From a virus, in IMG/VR virus record IMGVR_UViG_3300043803_002473, positions 1-64,000 of that record: a stretch of DNA of 64,000 nucleotides. One strand, written 5' to 3'. The notes below the pieces were generated by a model. It saw nothing but the letters and a program-made list of their open reading frames with translations. It did no database searches and was not told the origin of the DNA. The first letter of the stretch is position 1; every line of letters begins with the position of its first letter. Position numbers and translations under genes: made by a program. This document shows positions 47,296 to 56,912 of the stretch, in pieces.

Positions 47296-50200
47296 AGTCT
47301 CATCACTACCAGCTAACCCTGATGTAAGCCAATACTCTCCCTACGGTAGAAATTACGGTAACGGATTATTAAATTTATTGGCCTTTAGTGCTTTTGGTTT
47401 TAACTACGCCCCTAAGCCTGAGGGCGCGCAAGGAATGTATGACGCCTACTACCAGAGGGAGCGGTCTAGGCAGTTTATGAATATTCAAACAGACGCCTTT
47501 GCAAACAACATGCTTTTTAAGGCAGCTGGGTTTGATCCTGAAAATAATATGTTGCAGTTTGCCGGAAAGGCTTTTGGTTCGCCTGACGGCATGGTAGCTA
47601 GAATGCTTTCTCCGTTAATAGGCGGTAACCCTATGGCTGCACAAATGCAGCTCTATGCAGGGCTTTCTGGAGCGAGTGTGATGGGTGCCTTTGGTAGGAT
47701 TGGAGACGTCTCAAAAGGAGAAACTGACGAGATGATGCGAGTTATAGAAAAAAATTTCTATAGAACTACACCTATCGAGCAAGTCTCTGAGGACATGAAT
47801 AAAGATTTTGTTAATGAACTTAAAAAAAATCCACAACTAGCCGAGCAATTAGGTATAGGTGTTCCAATAACAGAAACCGGGGAAATAGACCAAGAAGCTT
47901 CACAAAACCTAAAATCTCGAGGTATCGAACGTGAAAAGAAAGCTGCAGATTTATTAAAACTAGAACAAGAATTTAAAATTAATGAACAAGATTTAAAACG
48001 TCCATATAATCCTGAGTTAACTATTAACGCTTCTAATAGACTTCAAGGTGTTTTAAAAAACATAGGTTTATCTGAAAAAGATATTGAAGGACTAAAAAAT
48101 ACTCCTACCGGCGAAATCAATTTAACTTCAACTAGAGCAAATTTAAATAAGGCAGCTGAAAGACTTAAAACTCCTGAAAAATATACTACCCAAATAGCTG
48201 ATCGTATGGCTGAGATGATGGGTATGCCATTTAAAAAGAATTTTATTTCCAGAGAAATTCAATCTGAGGGAGGCGTACCAATTAAAATTGATGGCCGTGA
48301 TGTTCCCGTAGAATTACATACACAAGAACAAAGAGACAAGATAGCTGCCGCAAGACAAACTGCTAGCGCTATTAATTCTCCTTTACCTACCACAAAAGAT
48401 CTAGTCGATAAAAGCAACACTACCCAAAGAAGACAACAGGCTTTTGAAGAATTGGATGTAGCTAAAGATTTAGCTAAAAAAATGGGTATAGAAGATATAA
48501 ATAAACTAAGCTACGAACAAAATCAGGGAGTAATTACCAACATCAATGGAAAAAATGTACCTACCGAACTTATTTCCGCACAAAAGACAGCTATATCGAC
48601 CACAGATCAGCCTAATCTCAATCAGCCTAATCAGCCTAATCTCAATCAGCCTAACCAGCCTAGTTTAGATAATGAAGGACAGAGTAGAATACCTCCGGCT
48701 GACCCAAGTTTATATGCAGATATTGTAAAGCCTGAGGAAAATGAAAAGCGTAGAAAAGAATTAAACATAAATATACAAGAAGGGTTTAAATTAATAGATG
48801 CAATTCAGACAAATGAAAAAGGCAAACCTTACAATAAAGCGTTACAAGAAGAATTATCAGGTAGCCTAGAAAGCAGGTTGGTTGATCTAGGTGTATCGGC
48901 TGACGCTTTAGAAAATAATCGTACAAACTTAAATAGTTTTACTCCTGAATTTATTAAACAGCTGGAGGAGACTAATCAAGCAAGCACACAGAAGGTAAAT
49001 GCTTTTAATGAACAGTTGAAAACAAATCAGTTTAAGATAAATACTCCTGATTACGATATAGAAAAATCTAAACAACTCACAGCAGACATTAAAAAAATAT
49101 TAAGAGAAGATTTAAATGTATCTGATGATGAACTGCAATCTGCCACTGGAAACACTGGAGTAATAAATACAGACTTTGTTAAACAAGCAGTAGAAAAAAG
49201 AGACCAAAACATACAAGACGTTTCTGGTCTTTTTAAAGACTTAGAAACTTTAAATAATAAGAGACCTGTATCGAAAAAAGAGCTTAACGCCATATCTTCC
49301 AGCATAGAAGAACAAATAGTCCAAACAGGCAGCTTGTCTCAAGATCAAATTTCTTCAGGTAAAACAGAAGAAGGCCGGGTTTCTTCCGACTTGATGCAAA
49401 CACTCGAAAATGTAAACGAGACAGCTATTCAGGATATAAAAAACTTGGCAGGAGGATTAGAGAATAATGAATTAAAATCGGCAGCTAAAAATTATGATAA
49501 AGAATTGTCCAAGGTTATTTCTGATAAAATTAAAGAAAAGCTAGAAAAGGCTTTTGGCGCTACCGAGGCAGAACTATCCGCAGCTACAAATCAGCAAGGT
49601 GTAGTCGACCCGCAGTATGTAAGGAATAAATTAGCGGAGCAGGAGAAAAAAGTTCAAGGTATAAAACAGGAGTTTAATAGGTTGGAAGAACTGCATAAAG
49701 CTCAAGAAAAGCCTGGAGAGTTTTCAGACCCTGCCCAAATCGAAGCCAATAACGAGCGCCAAGCTGAAATACGAAAAATATTAAAAGACACTTATGGTGT
49801 TACCCAAGAACAATTAGATAAAGCAACAGATGAACAAGGAAATATTAAGTCTGAGTTTATAAAAGAAGTTTACGATAAAGAAATAGAACGCGCAGAGGTG
49901 GAAAAGGCGGGACTAGAGTTTGACAAAGTCGAAGAATTTAAACTCAGTGAGGAAGCGCCTAAAATTCGTGCTAGATACTTTGATAGACAAATGCAGGCTC
50001 AAGAATTGGGTAATTTGCAGCTAGAATTAAAAGAAGTTCAGAAGATAGATACGGAAGCAGGCAGAGCACGAGCAGTTGAGATAAACGAACAAATAGTAAC
50101 TAAGCTAAAAGCTTTAGGTGTTTCAGATAAAGAAATAGAAGAAAACTCAACATCTCAAGGAGGATTTCTAGGCATCGGGGATACAAGTTATCTGAACGAA

Positions 50201-52360
50201 GACTTTATACAAAACAAGCAGCAGGAGCTGACTAAACAGACTTATGCCGATGTCGAAGCTCAGCGGATGGTGCAGTATCAACAAGCAGGCGTTAAATATG
50301 GCGGTATAAATTTTGAAAAAACTAGAGGATTTAATATTGAAGATTTTACCTCTGCATTTACAGCAGCCAGCGACTTAAGACTCATTGGCGGCAAAGGTAC
50401 ACCTGTTGAAAAGATGGAGGGTTTTATGCAAAATGCTGGTGGTGCGATGTCCGCAGCTCGCAGTGTCTTTGGAGACGATTTGTCTGGGGGTCAGCTCGTA
50501 GGTAAAATAAGTGATTTGCTGGGCGGTAAAGCTCAAAACTTAACCTCTAGTCAAGGTTCGGAAGAAGTAGAAAAAATGCTCAGAGATGTAAAAGCAACAG
50601 CTAGAGTTGCAGGTATAAGTATAGATGCTTTGTTAGGGGTTATAGATGCTGCTAAGGAGGTGGCTAGAAATAACCCTAGATTGCGCATGATGAGTTCAGC
50701 AGCAATAACAGATATGACTATGAAAGCCTTGTCTACAACAGCATCCATGGCAGGTGTTATGAATGCTGAAGAATACCGTAGATCTGGCGGAACACAGCAA
50801 ATGACTGCACAAAAAATAGGAGAAGATCAAAAACTTCTATCTTCAGATATAGGTCAATCTGTTATGGCGTTACAGCAAAAGTTTTCAGCTAATCCCGCAC
50901 AGATGGCTGCGTTTGAAAGAGTCATGGAGGAGGGAGGTTATAACGAAACAGGCATAACTGAAAGAGATATTCCACGATTATTAAATGACTTAGCCTCTCA
51001 GCCTGAAATGGAGGGTATGAGTGCTTACGATATGGCATTTGTCATGAACGATCCGACTTTAAGAGAGTTTGCATCTAAAAATGATGAAATAGTTAATAAT
51101 ACCCGTAGGGTGATGCAAAAAGCTGCAGGATCACAATTTTTTAGAAGAGTAGAGTCTAGTACAGGACTCTCTAGAGAAGATTTAATAAACGAATTTACAG
51201 AGCGTAGAAAAACTGATGAAAATTTAACTCTTTCTGGATTTATAAGTGAGAAAGTGGGAGGTGTAGATCCAGCGGCTATGGGATTGTTTAAAGAATTGCA
51301 GCAAACAATATCTGAAGATTTTTATAGGGCAGTGGACCCAGAATATTTTAACAAGATTGACGAAACAAGAAAAAATCAAGCTGCTCTCGACGCTGAATTA
51401 GATAAAAAATTGGGTGGAAGAAATGCTCCACTCATTACACAAATTGTCGACGAACTAGCTAGAGGTGATCAGCTCGACACATCAAAAACTGAAAAAATAA
51501 TGCGGTTATTCGCAGATGAAGGCGTTTATAAGGATAAGGCTGAAATGGATAGACTCCAAACAGGCTTTACGCAAGCTATTGGAGCAGCTGCCACACAAGA
51601 TGTCGAGGGAGCTGCTGAAGGGCTGTCTGAGGCGTTAAATGTAGATATCTCAGAACGAGATATTAACGATATAGTTGCTGGTGGAAAAGTTACTGGAAAT
51701 TATAAAGAGGCGCAAAATGAATTTAGGCGATTACTTGAAAATGGTCCTCAAAACGAACAAGAGGAAGTAAGATTAAGAGCTTATCAAGCAATGGAAGAAT
51801 TGGGTTTGATAGACACTGATTCATCTTCTACAGCTAAACAAAAAGCCTTTGAAGTATTTCAATCTGGTGAGGGAGCCGCTGGAGTTGTAGCCGGTGCCGT
51901 AGAGGCTGAGAAAAATAAAAAGAACCAAGAGCAGCTGCAGGAAGTTAAAACTCAAGTAGCTACTGGTTTAATGGACGAACTCCAGGTACGAGCAAGAGAG
52001 GGTTCTGGTTTAGGTGCTGTAGATGCGGCAGAGACACAAAAATTGTTAGATTATTATAGTGATAAAGGCGGGGCGGAACAGATGATGAAAGATGCCGCCG
52101 CAGGCACGGGCGCTTTTGATAAAGAGAGTGATGTAGGAAAAACTTTCAACCAGGAAGAAGGAAGCACTATTAGCCAAGTAAAAGAGAGAATCAATACGGC
52201 TAATGAGCAAATTAATGAAACTGAGAAAAAGATTCAGGGTGAAGGTTCAGCATCTCCCGAAGAGGACGTAGCTAAACAATTAAAATCCTTGATTAAGGCT
52301 TTAGATGACAGTAAATTAACATCAGCTATTCAAAATTTAGCAGCTAACATTTCATCATAA
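47288..52360 (+). CDS. Tail tape measure protein (1690 aa)
   Basis: Sets tail length and is ejected with the DNA. Very long, with extended coiled coils through residues ~150-1100 built from loosely repeated ~90-residue helical units, each ending in a similar '(L/I)KE.(L/Y)GV(S/T)..(E/Q)L..AT...G.I...F(I/V)K' pattern (seven or more). A low-complexity QPNLNQPNQPNLNQ stretch lies near residue 445. The Gly/Ala-rich region near 1040-1160 (GGAMSAARSVFGDDLSGGQL, ASMAGVMNAEEYRRSGG) may be the membrane-active part. It follows the frameshifted chaperone pair, the standard position. If the usual ~0.15 nm per residue holds, the tail would be roughly 250 nm. Confidence 0.88.
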   Translation: MPEVSSLPANPDVSQYSPYGRNYGNGLLNLLAFSAFGFNYAPKPEGAQGMYDAYYQRERSRQFMNIQTDAFANNMLFKAAGFDPENNMLQFAGKAFGSPDGMVARMLSPLIGGNPMAAQMQLYAGLSGASVMGAFGRIGDVSKGETDEMMRVIEKNFYRTTPIEQVSEDMNKDFVNELKKNPQLAEQLGIGVPITETGEIDQEASQNLKSRGIEREKKAADLLKLEQEFKINEQDLKRPYNPELTINASNRLQGVLKNIGLSEKDIEGLKNTPTGEINLTSTRANLNKAAERLKTPEKYTTQIADRMAEMMGMPFKKNFISREIQSEGGVPIKIDGRDVPVELHTQEQRDKIAAARQTASAINSPLPTTKDLVDKSNTTQRRQQAFEELDVAKDLAKKMGIEDINKLSYEQNQGVITNINGKNVPTELISAQKTAISTTDQPNLNQPNQPNLNQPNQPSLDNEGQSRIPPADPSLYADIVKPEENEKRRKELNINIQEGFKLIDAIQTNEKGKPYNKALQEELSGSLESRLVDLGVSADALENNRTNLNSFTPEFIKQLEETNQASTQKVNAFNEQLKTNQFKINTPDYDIEKSKQLTADIKKILREDLNVSDDELQSATGNTGVINTDFVKQAVEKRDQNIQDVSGLFKDLETLNNKRPVSKKELNAISSSIEEQIVQTGSLSQDQISSGKTEEGRVSSDLMQTLENVNETAIQDIKNLAGGLENNELKSAAKNYDKELSKVISDKIKEKLEKAFGATEAELSAATNQQGVVDPQYVRNKLAEQEKKVQGIKQEFNRLEELHKAQEKPGEFSDPAQIEANNERQAEIRKILKDTYGVTQEQLDKATDEQGNIKSEFIKEVYDKEIERAEVEKAGLEFDKVEEFKLSEEAPKIRARYFDRQMQAQELGNLQLELKEVQKIDTEAGRARAVEINEQIVTKLKALGVSDKEIEENSTSQGGFLGIGDTSYLNEDFIQNKQQELTKQTYADVEAQRMVQYQQAGVKYGGINFEKTRGFNIEDFTSAFTAASDLRLIGGKGTPVEKMEGFMQNAGGAMSAARSVFGDDLSGGQLVGKISDLLGGKAQNLTSSQGSEEVEKMLRDVKATARVAGISIDALLGVIDAAKEVARNNPRLRMMSSAAITDMTMKALSTTASMAGVMNAEEYRRSGGTQQMTAQKIGEDQKLLSSDIGQSVMALQQKFSANPAQMAAFERVMEEGGYNETGITERDIPRLLNDLASQPEMEGMSAYDMAFVMNDPTLREFASKNDEIVNNTRRVMQKAAGSQFFRRVESSTGLSREDLINEFTERRKTDENLTLSGFISEKVGGVDPAAMGLFKELQQTISEDFYRAVDPEYFNKIDETRKNQAALDAELDKKLGGRNAPLITQIVDELARGDQLDTSKTEKIMRLFADEGVYKDKAEMDRLQTGFTQAIGAAATQDVEGAAEGLSEALNVDISERDINDIVAGGKVTGNYKEAQNEFRRLLENGPQNEQEEVRLRAYQAMEELGLIDTDSSSTAKQKAFEVFQSGEGAAGVVAGAVEAEKNKKNQEQLQEVKTQVATGLMDELQVRAREGSGLGAVDAAETQKLLDYYSDKGGAEQMMKDAAAGTGAFDKESDVGKTFNQEEGSTISQVKERINTANEQINETEKKIQGEGSASPEEDVAKQLKSLIKALDDSKLTSAIQNLAANISS

Positions 52361-52361
52361 T

Positions 52362-52805
52362 ATGGGTGCAGTATTTGTAACGCTTAAGGGAGGAGACATT
52401 TTTAAAGGTGTTTCAGGCATATCTCATTTAATTAAGGTACCTAAAATAGACGACATTTTAGGACAATCTGGACTAGCGCTCTATACTCAAGTGAGTGTGC
52501 AATTAGGAGAAACGTTGCAATACTTTTTAACGTTTGATGATGTTATTAAATTTATACATTTTGGCAAGGGCCTAGGTAATATTGTAGCTGACGGAATAAT
52601 GTTTTCTGAGAGAAATGGAGATTTACCTGGATTACCGCAATTTTTTCAAGCGTTTAGTTCTTTAAGAGGTAAAAAAGAAACTATTACTGTAGGGGGTGAA
52701 GCTTTCACTGTGGTTATTTCCAGCGCTAATATTACAGCTATAGGAGAGCCTGACACTATGGCGTATTTTCAAGCTGTCTTCACAATTGTAGATCATCAAT
52801 TATAA
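52362..52805 (+). CDS. Tail/baseplate beta-rich protein (147 aa)
   Basis: Small protein with repeated hydrophobic strands (GAVFVTLKGGDIFKGVSG, LALYTQVSVQLGETLQYF, ITVGGEAFTVVISSANITAI). It is directly downstream of the tape measure gene and one base after its stop. It could be a tube-initiator or hub-type protein; compare phage genes that follow the tape measure. Not assigned to a family. Confidence 0.5.
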   Translation: MGAVFVTLKGGDIFKGVSGISHLIKVPKIDDILGQSGLALYTQVSVQLGETLQYFLTFDDVIKFIHFGKGLGNIVADGIMFSERNGDLPGLPQFFQAFSSLRGKKETITVGGEAFTVVISSANITAIGEPDTMAYFQAVFTIVDHQL

Positions 52806-52807
52806 TT

Positions 52808-53716
52808 ATGGTTAATCACTACGCATCCTTACTTTTGAATTTATCTGGAGAGAATGAGGTTAATGAAAATAAATCTTATTTTACCGACCATAGCTATAGC
52901 CAGTTGGAATTACCTTCAGCTTTAAAAGAATTTTATAACCTGCTGTTTCCAGTAGGAAGTTCTTTTTATTATAGACAATTTTTATGTTATTGTTTTTTAA
53001 GGGTATTGCATTCTGCTAATATGCAAAATGAGATTATTAAATACGATAAACGAGTTTCTTATGACTTAGATCTTCTAAAGGAATATTTTAGATTGAAAAG
53101 ATCTTCAGTTCCAACAACGTCTAACCCAAGTTTCACATTGACGTTATTGGGAGAATATACTGTTACTGGAGCAAATAATTATTATTTTAATTCTTATACA
53201 ATTGCCCAAAATGGAGCTCTTCCTGAGGTATACGTATATTCTGACGTGGATAAGCTTTTTTTAAAAAAGGACAAAGTGTCCCCGGTTAAATCAGATGAAA
53301 TGCGAATACCGTTGATACCTACGTCTTCTCTTAGTATCGGAGGTAATTTTTATGCAGGAGGAGACTATATTCCTTACAGAATGACAAAAGCGGTACCGAT
53401 TGGAACAACCGGACTAAGCTTTGTTTTATTGGGTAATTTTGATGATAATGTTTTTCCTGGAGGTAAGTTTACTGACACTCCTGATAAGTATTGGAACTTT
53501 ATAGTCGAAAGCCCTTTTATATTCGAATTTATGGATTTTTTTAATAAATTAGTTATGAGAGATACTGTCGTGGCTAGGATGATAAACTATGGTGAAAGTA
53601 ATGTTACTAATTTAAATATTTTTAATAATCACTATAACGAAGCTTATAGGTTTTCTGGCTTATTAAATCTATATATAGAAAAGGTTAATGCTATATGGGT
53701 CAGAAATCAGATGTAA
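52808..53716 (+). CDS. Baseplate-region hypothetical protein (302 aa)
   Basis: A Tyr/Phe-rich mixed alpha/beta protein (FYNLLFPVGSSFYYRQFLCY; EVYVYSDVDKLFLKKDK; IGTTGLSFVLLGNF). It overlaps the next gene by 22 bases. No known family was recognised; position among hub genes suggests a baseplate component. Confidence 0.45.
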   Translation: MVNHYASLLLNLSGENEVNENKSYFTDHSYSQLELPSALKEFYNLLFPVGSSFYYRQFLCYCFLRVLHSANMQNEIIKYDKRVSYDLDLLKEYFRLKRSSVPTTSNPSFTLTLLGEYTVTGANNYYFNSYTIAQNGALPEVYVYSDVDKLFLKKDKVSPVKSDEMRIPLIPTSSLSIGGNFYAGGDYIPYRMTKAVPIGTTGLSFVLLGNFDDNVFPGGKFTDTPDKYWNFIVESPFIFEFMDFFNKLVMRDTVVARMINYGESNVTNLNIFNNHYNEAYRFSGLLNLYIEKVNAIWVRNQM

Positions 53717-55368
53717 AACTCGAAGTAACCCCACTTCCTGGCGTCACTGTCACTGGAATAACTCTCAATTTTACAGCGGGAGCTATACCTACCTGTATTG
53801 TAGATGTCGCTCCCGACGAAAAGGACGTTATCAAGATTGAGGGAACAGCTAAAGGAATTTTAGCTAATCCAGATCAAGAAAAACGCAAGAATGACATTCA
53901 GGTTAAATTAGAAGTAAAAAGTAAGAGTGGGGCCGGAGATAAAACCAGAAAGTTAGAATGGAAGGGATATTTTGACGGATTAACTGTAGGTAACACGGTA
54001 GGACAAAATACTTATCAAGCTATTTTAAAGGGGAAAGCTCAAACCTTGTTAGAGTTAACTCTTTTAACTCCAGGATTACATCCTACATCGATTAATCCAT
54101 ATCGTAATCCCCTTTACGCTATCATAGGTAACGCTAATGCTGGCGACGAGCAGAGTGAGGTAGCTATAAGTAGTTCGGAGTGGTCAGCTGATGTAGATAT
54201 AAAACAAGATCCTATAAAATTTTATACTAGTCTTATTGAGCGTTTAATAAAATTACAAAAGTCAGAATATTCTAAATTTTTAGGAAGTGAAAAGGGTACG
54301 GACGGGCAACAAGCTATTGTAAAGATTTTGAGTGAACAAAGGTACACAAAAGCTTTAACTAGGGCAGAAAAATTATGGCAAAAAATAAATACTGATGCTG
54401 TTAAATCGGGTAGCATATCTGGTTTAAAGTGCAGTAATCCTAACGCTGCTAGCGCTATGCGAAATATGATACTTCAAGGCCCTAACGTCATGTTGGAAAA
54501 CTACATGAATTTTTTAAATTTTATGGGATGTACTATGATTTTTGGCGGAGACGAAAAAATGTGGGTTGTTCCAGAGAGGTCTTTTATAAAACAAGAGCAC
54601 AGTAAACCTGGAAAGAAAAAACCATCCGATAAAGTGAATGTGGCAAACCCAGCCGATTATAATAGTTATACTTACAACGATAACGGTTATAGGGATATTT
54701 TTGCTGTCATATCCATGACTGAAGTACCTATCGGAGGCACAACAGTTTTATCTAAAGAACTCGAGCCTGGCTTTGTTGGCTGGTATTACGATGAAAATGA
54801 ATTAACTCAAGCTTCAGGTTTGCTAGTAATTAGAAATCACCCATTTTTTCCATTTTTTTCTGTTAACGACAATAACTATGCTGACGCTAAAGAAATGAAA
54901 AATAAAGCTGACGGAGGAAGCTCTTACTACGAGTCAGAAAAAAAATGGGGGCAAGAAAAAGAAAAAGAAGATCAAAAAAAGCGAGCCAAAGAGAAACAGC
55001 AAAAATACGAACAGACTTTAAAAGACTTAATAAACAACTATTCTGAGACAAAATTTTATCAAGGTCGTTATGGGGATAGACGTGGAACTATTACTATGGA
55101 TTTTAATCCAAAATGGTGTCCTGGAACAGGAGGCACATTATTCGTCAGAGAAACAGGATTTTTTATAGACTTTTGGGTTGAGAGTGTTACTCACCGAGTA
55201 GATATGACTCCTCCCGCAGGTGGGTCAGCTATAACTGTTGTTAACTTTTGCTGCGGTAGAATGGGGACTAGCCCTGTAGGAACTCAAAAAGACGTATTTT
55301 TAGGTTATGACAAGGGTAAAGAAAATCAAGTAAGAGACGCCTTTATACAAGACTTAAAAGCCCAATAA
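53695..55368 (+). CDS. Baseplate hub protein candidate, gpD/gp27-like position (557 aa)
   Basis: An N-terminal beta domain (VKLEVTPLPGVTVTGITLNF, PTCIVDVAPDEKDVIKI) and a C-terminal domain with RRGTITMDFNPKWCPGTGGT and FIDFWVESVTHRVDMTPP resemble the tube-like domains of hub proteins such as gpD or XkdQ. A charged helical insert lies near residues 420-450 (EKEKEDQKKRAKEKQQKYEQ). It ends one base before the sigma-like gene. Hub identity is inferred from domain pattern and location. Confidence 0.5.
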   Translation: MGQKSDVKLEVTPLPGVTVTGITLNFTAGAIPTCIVDVAPDEKDVIKIEGTAKGILANPDQEKRKNDIQVKLEVKSKSGAGDKTRKLEWKGYFDGLTVGNTVGQNTYQAILKGKAQTLLELTLLTPGLHPTSINPYRNPLYAIIGNANAGDEQSEVAISSSEWSADVDIKQDPIKFYTSLIERLIKLQKSEYSKFLGSEKGTDGQQAIVKILSEQRYTKALTRAEKLWQKINTDAVKSGSISGLKCSNPNAASAMRNMILQGPNVMLENYMNFLNFMGCTMIFGGDEKMWVVPERSFIKQEHSKPGKKKPSDKVNVANPADYNSYTYNDNGYRDIFAVISMTEVPIGGTTVLSKELEPGFVGWYYDENELTQASGLLVIRNHPFFPFFSVNDNNYADAKEMKNKADGGSSYYESEKKWGQEKEKEDQKKRAKEKQQKYEQTLKDLINNYSETKFYQGRYGDRRGTITMDFNPKWCPGTGGTLFVRETGFFIDFWVESVTHRVDMTPPAGGSAITVVNFCCGRMGTSPVGTQKDVFLGYDKGKENQVRDAFIQDLKAQ

Positions 55369-55369
55369 T

Positions 55370-56008
55370 ATGAAAGATAAAATTACAGTAGAAAAACTTT
55401 TAGCAGATCATAAAAAATTGATCGATTCTGAGTCTAGAAAATATGCTGTAAATGTACCTCTTGTAACAGTGCAGATTGAGGCCTACAAATTAGCTAGAAA
55501 AGCTGCTGAAACCTATACTCCCGGAGATGTGAAGTTTAGTACATATCTAGTCAATAATTTAAAAAAGTTATCTAGAATCTCTACTCAGTATGGGAGCTCT
55601 ATTCGTATGCCGGAAAATATTCAGTTTGGTATAAATAAATTGAATATAGCTGAAAAAGATTTAGAAAGCTCTTTGGGTAGGGAGGCCACCGTTTCAGAAT
55701 TATCTGACTACACCGGATTCAACCTTAAAACCGTAGACAACTTATTGAAAAACAAAAAAACAATGGTTTCTATTAATAACTTATTAACCACCCCCACCAT
55801 CATAGACAGTTCTAACGACGAATGGCTTTCTTTTGTTTATCACGATTTAACAGCTAAAGATAAAATTATATTCGAGCATAAAACCGGCTTTGGTGGTAAA
55901 AAAGTTATAGAGAATGATAAAATAGCTAAAAAATTAAATTTGTCGCAAGCACAGTTAAATAATAGAATAAATATTATCAGTGATATGATTAACCGAGGCT
56001 GGAAATAA
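55370..56008 (+). CDS. Sigma-70 family factor encoded inside the baseplate module (212 aa)
   Basis: Would direct RNA polymerase to promoters. Region 2 is recognisable: KKLIDSESRKYAVNVPL, then AYKLARKAAETYTPGDVKFS followed by TYLVNNLKKLSRISTQYGS (as [21 protein letters not shown]). It is followed by SIRMPENIQFGINKLN and a region-3-like LGREATVSELSDYTGFNLKT. The C-terminus (KIIFEHKTGFGGKKVIENDK then IAKKLNLSQAQLNNRI) is a region-4 helix-turn-helix. No region 1. It lies between the hub candidate and a small baseplate-region gene, both one base away, so it is expressed with late structural genes. It may serve the phage's split polymerase, or be packaged; neither is shown. Confidence 0.8.
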   Translation: MKDKITVEKLLADHKKLIDSESRKYAVNVPLVTVQIEAYKLARKAAETYTPGDVKFSTYLVNNLKKLSRISTQYGSSIRMPENIQFGINKLNIAEKDLESSLGREATVSELSDYTGFNLKTVDNLLKNKKTMVSINNLLTTPTIIDSSNDEWLSFVYHDLTAKDKIIFEHKTGFGGKKVIENDKIAKKLNLSQAQLNNRINIISDMINRGWK

Positions 56009-56009
56009 C

Positions 56010-56429
56010 ATGCAAGTAAAAGAACTCAAAGAATTATTTCAAAAAATAAAAAAATGGTACGAGGAGGATATACCTGACAAGCGTGAGCAAAACGACAAAG
56101 AAGGTAGACGTTGGTATACAGATTCTTTACCTTGGGATAAACCTTTGAAGGTTGAAGATTTAAAGAAAGCTACCGATAGACAGCAACTCAATCAGGAGTA
56201 CGTTCAACGATGGAAAGAAACAAAGCCACCGGCACGTAAAGGTGTTTCTGCCCATAAGCTAGAAATAAGCCAGCTTTATTCTTTTAATAAAACATTTGTG
56301 CAAAGATATAAAAGCAGATTGAGATATTACCAAGACGATACTTCTCAGAAAAAGGCCAGAATAATGTATAATGTGTGGCAGTCTTTCGCAATTTTTGATA
56401 GATTTAAAAATGAGACAATGAATGGATAG
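56010..56429 (+). CDS. Hypothetical basic helical protein (139 aa)
   Basis: Charged, Trp/Tyr/Lys-rich helices (LFQKIKKWYEEDIPDKREQ, YVQRWKETKPPARKGVSAHK, FVQRYKSRLRYYQDD). There are no membrane segments and no Cys. It follows the sigma-like gene by one base and precedes a gp25-like gene by 2 bases. A nucleic-acid binding or baseplate role is possible; no family is recognised. Confidence 0.5.
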   Translation: MQVKELKELFQKIKKWYEEDIPDKREQNDKEGRRWYTDSLPWDKPLKVEDLKKATDRQQLNQEYVQRWKETKPPARKGVSAHKLEISQLYSFNKTFVQRYKSRLRYYQDDTSQKKARIMYNVWQSFAIFDRFKNETMNG

Positions 56430-56431
56430 AT

Positions 56432-56911
56432 ATGCCCATAATTAAAGAAACATCAGACTATACCGGTCGTAAAAAAGACATCAGTATTCTGCAGTATCCA
56501 AATGTAGAAATTATTGATGGAGTTGAGGTTTTCCCAAAATTTGGAAAACCTTCTCGTTTTTGTGCCGGAGTACAGAAGCTTATTCAACGTTATATGATTC
56601 TGATGCTTACAAATATAAAATCTCAAGATTATTATCCAGATTTTGCTACAGACTTTTTATGGCCTTTACAGGCAGGTATAGGTCCGACAGACAACATCAC
56701 AGCTCGTCAAATATTTACATTGGCGGATTATGCAGCTGTAAATATAATAAAGAATTATCAAATAGACAACCCTGAGCTACCTCTAGACGAGCAGTTAGAT
56801 TTTACTACTCTTCGTAATATAAGTTTGTATGGTAGTTTTGTGTCATTTGATGTTAAACTAACTACGTTGGCTGGAGAAGCCGTAGATTTTCTAGTCCCAT
56901 TACCTAAATAA
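56432..56911 (+). CDS. Baseplate wedge protein candidate, gp25/gpW-like (159 aa)
   Basis: Immediately upstream of the J-like wedge gene, the typical location of gp25-like proteins. It has a central helix (FCAGVQKLIQRYMILMLTNI), a Pro/Trp turn (FATDFLWPLQAGIG), a second helix (FTLADYAAVNIIKNYQ) and two terminal strands (NISLYGSFVSFDVKLTTL), an arrangement similar to gp25/W. The EPR core motif typical of gp25 is not seen, so the call is moderate. Confidence 0.5.
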   Translation: MPIIKETSDYTGRKKDISILQYPNVEIIDGVEVFPKFGKPSRFCAGVQKLIQRYMILMLTNIKSQDYYPDFATDFLWPLQAGIGPTDNITARQIFTLADYAAVNIIKNYQIDNPELPLDEQLDFTTLRNISLYGSFVSFDVKLTTLAGEAVDFLVPLPK

Positions 56912-56912
56912 C

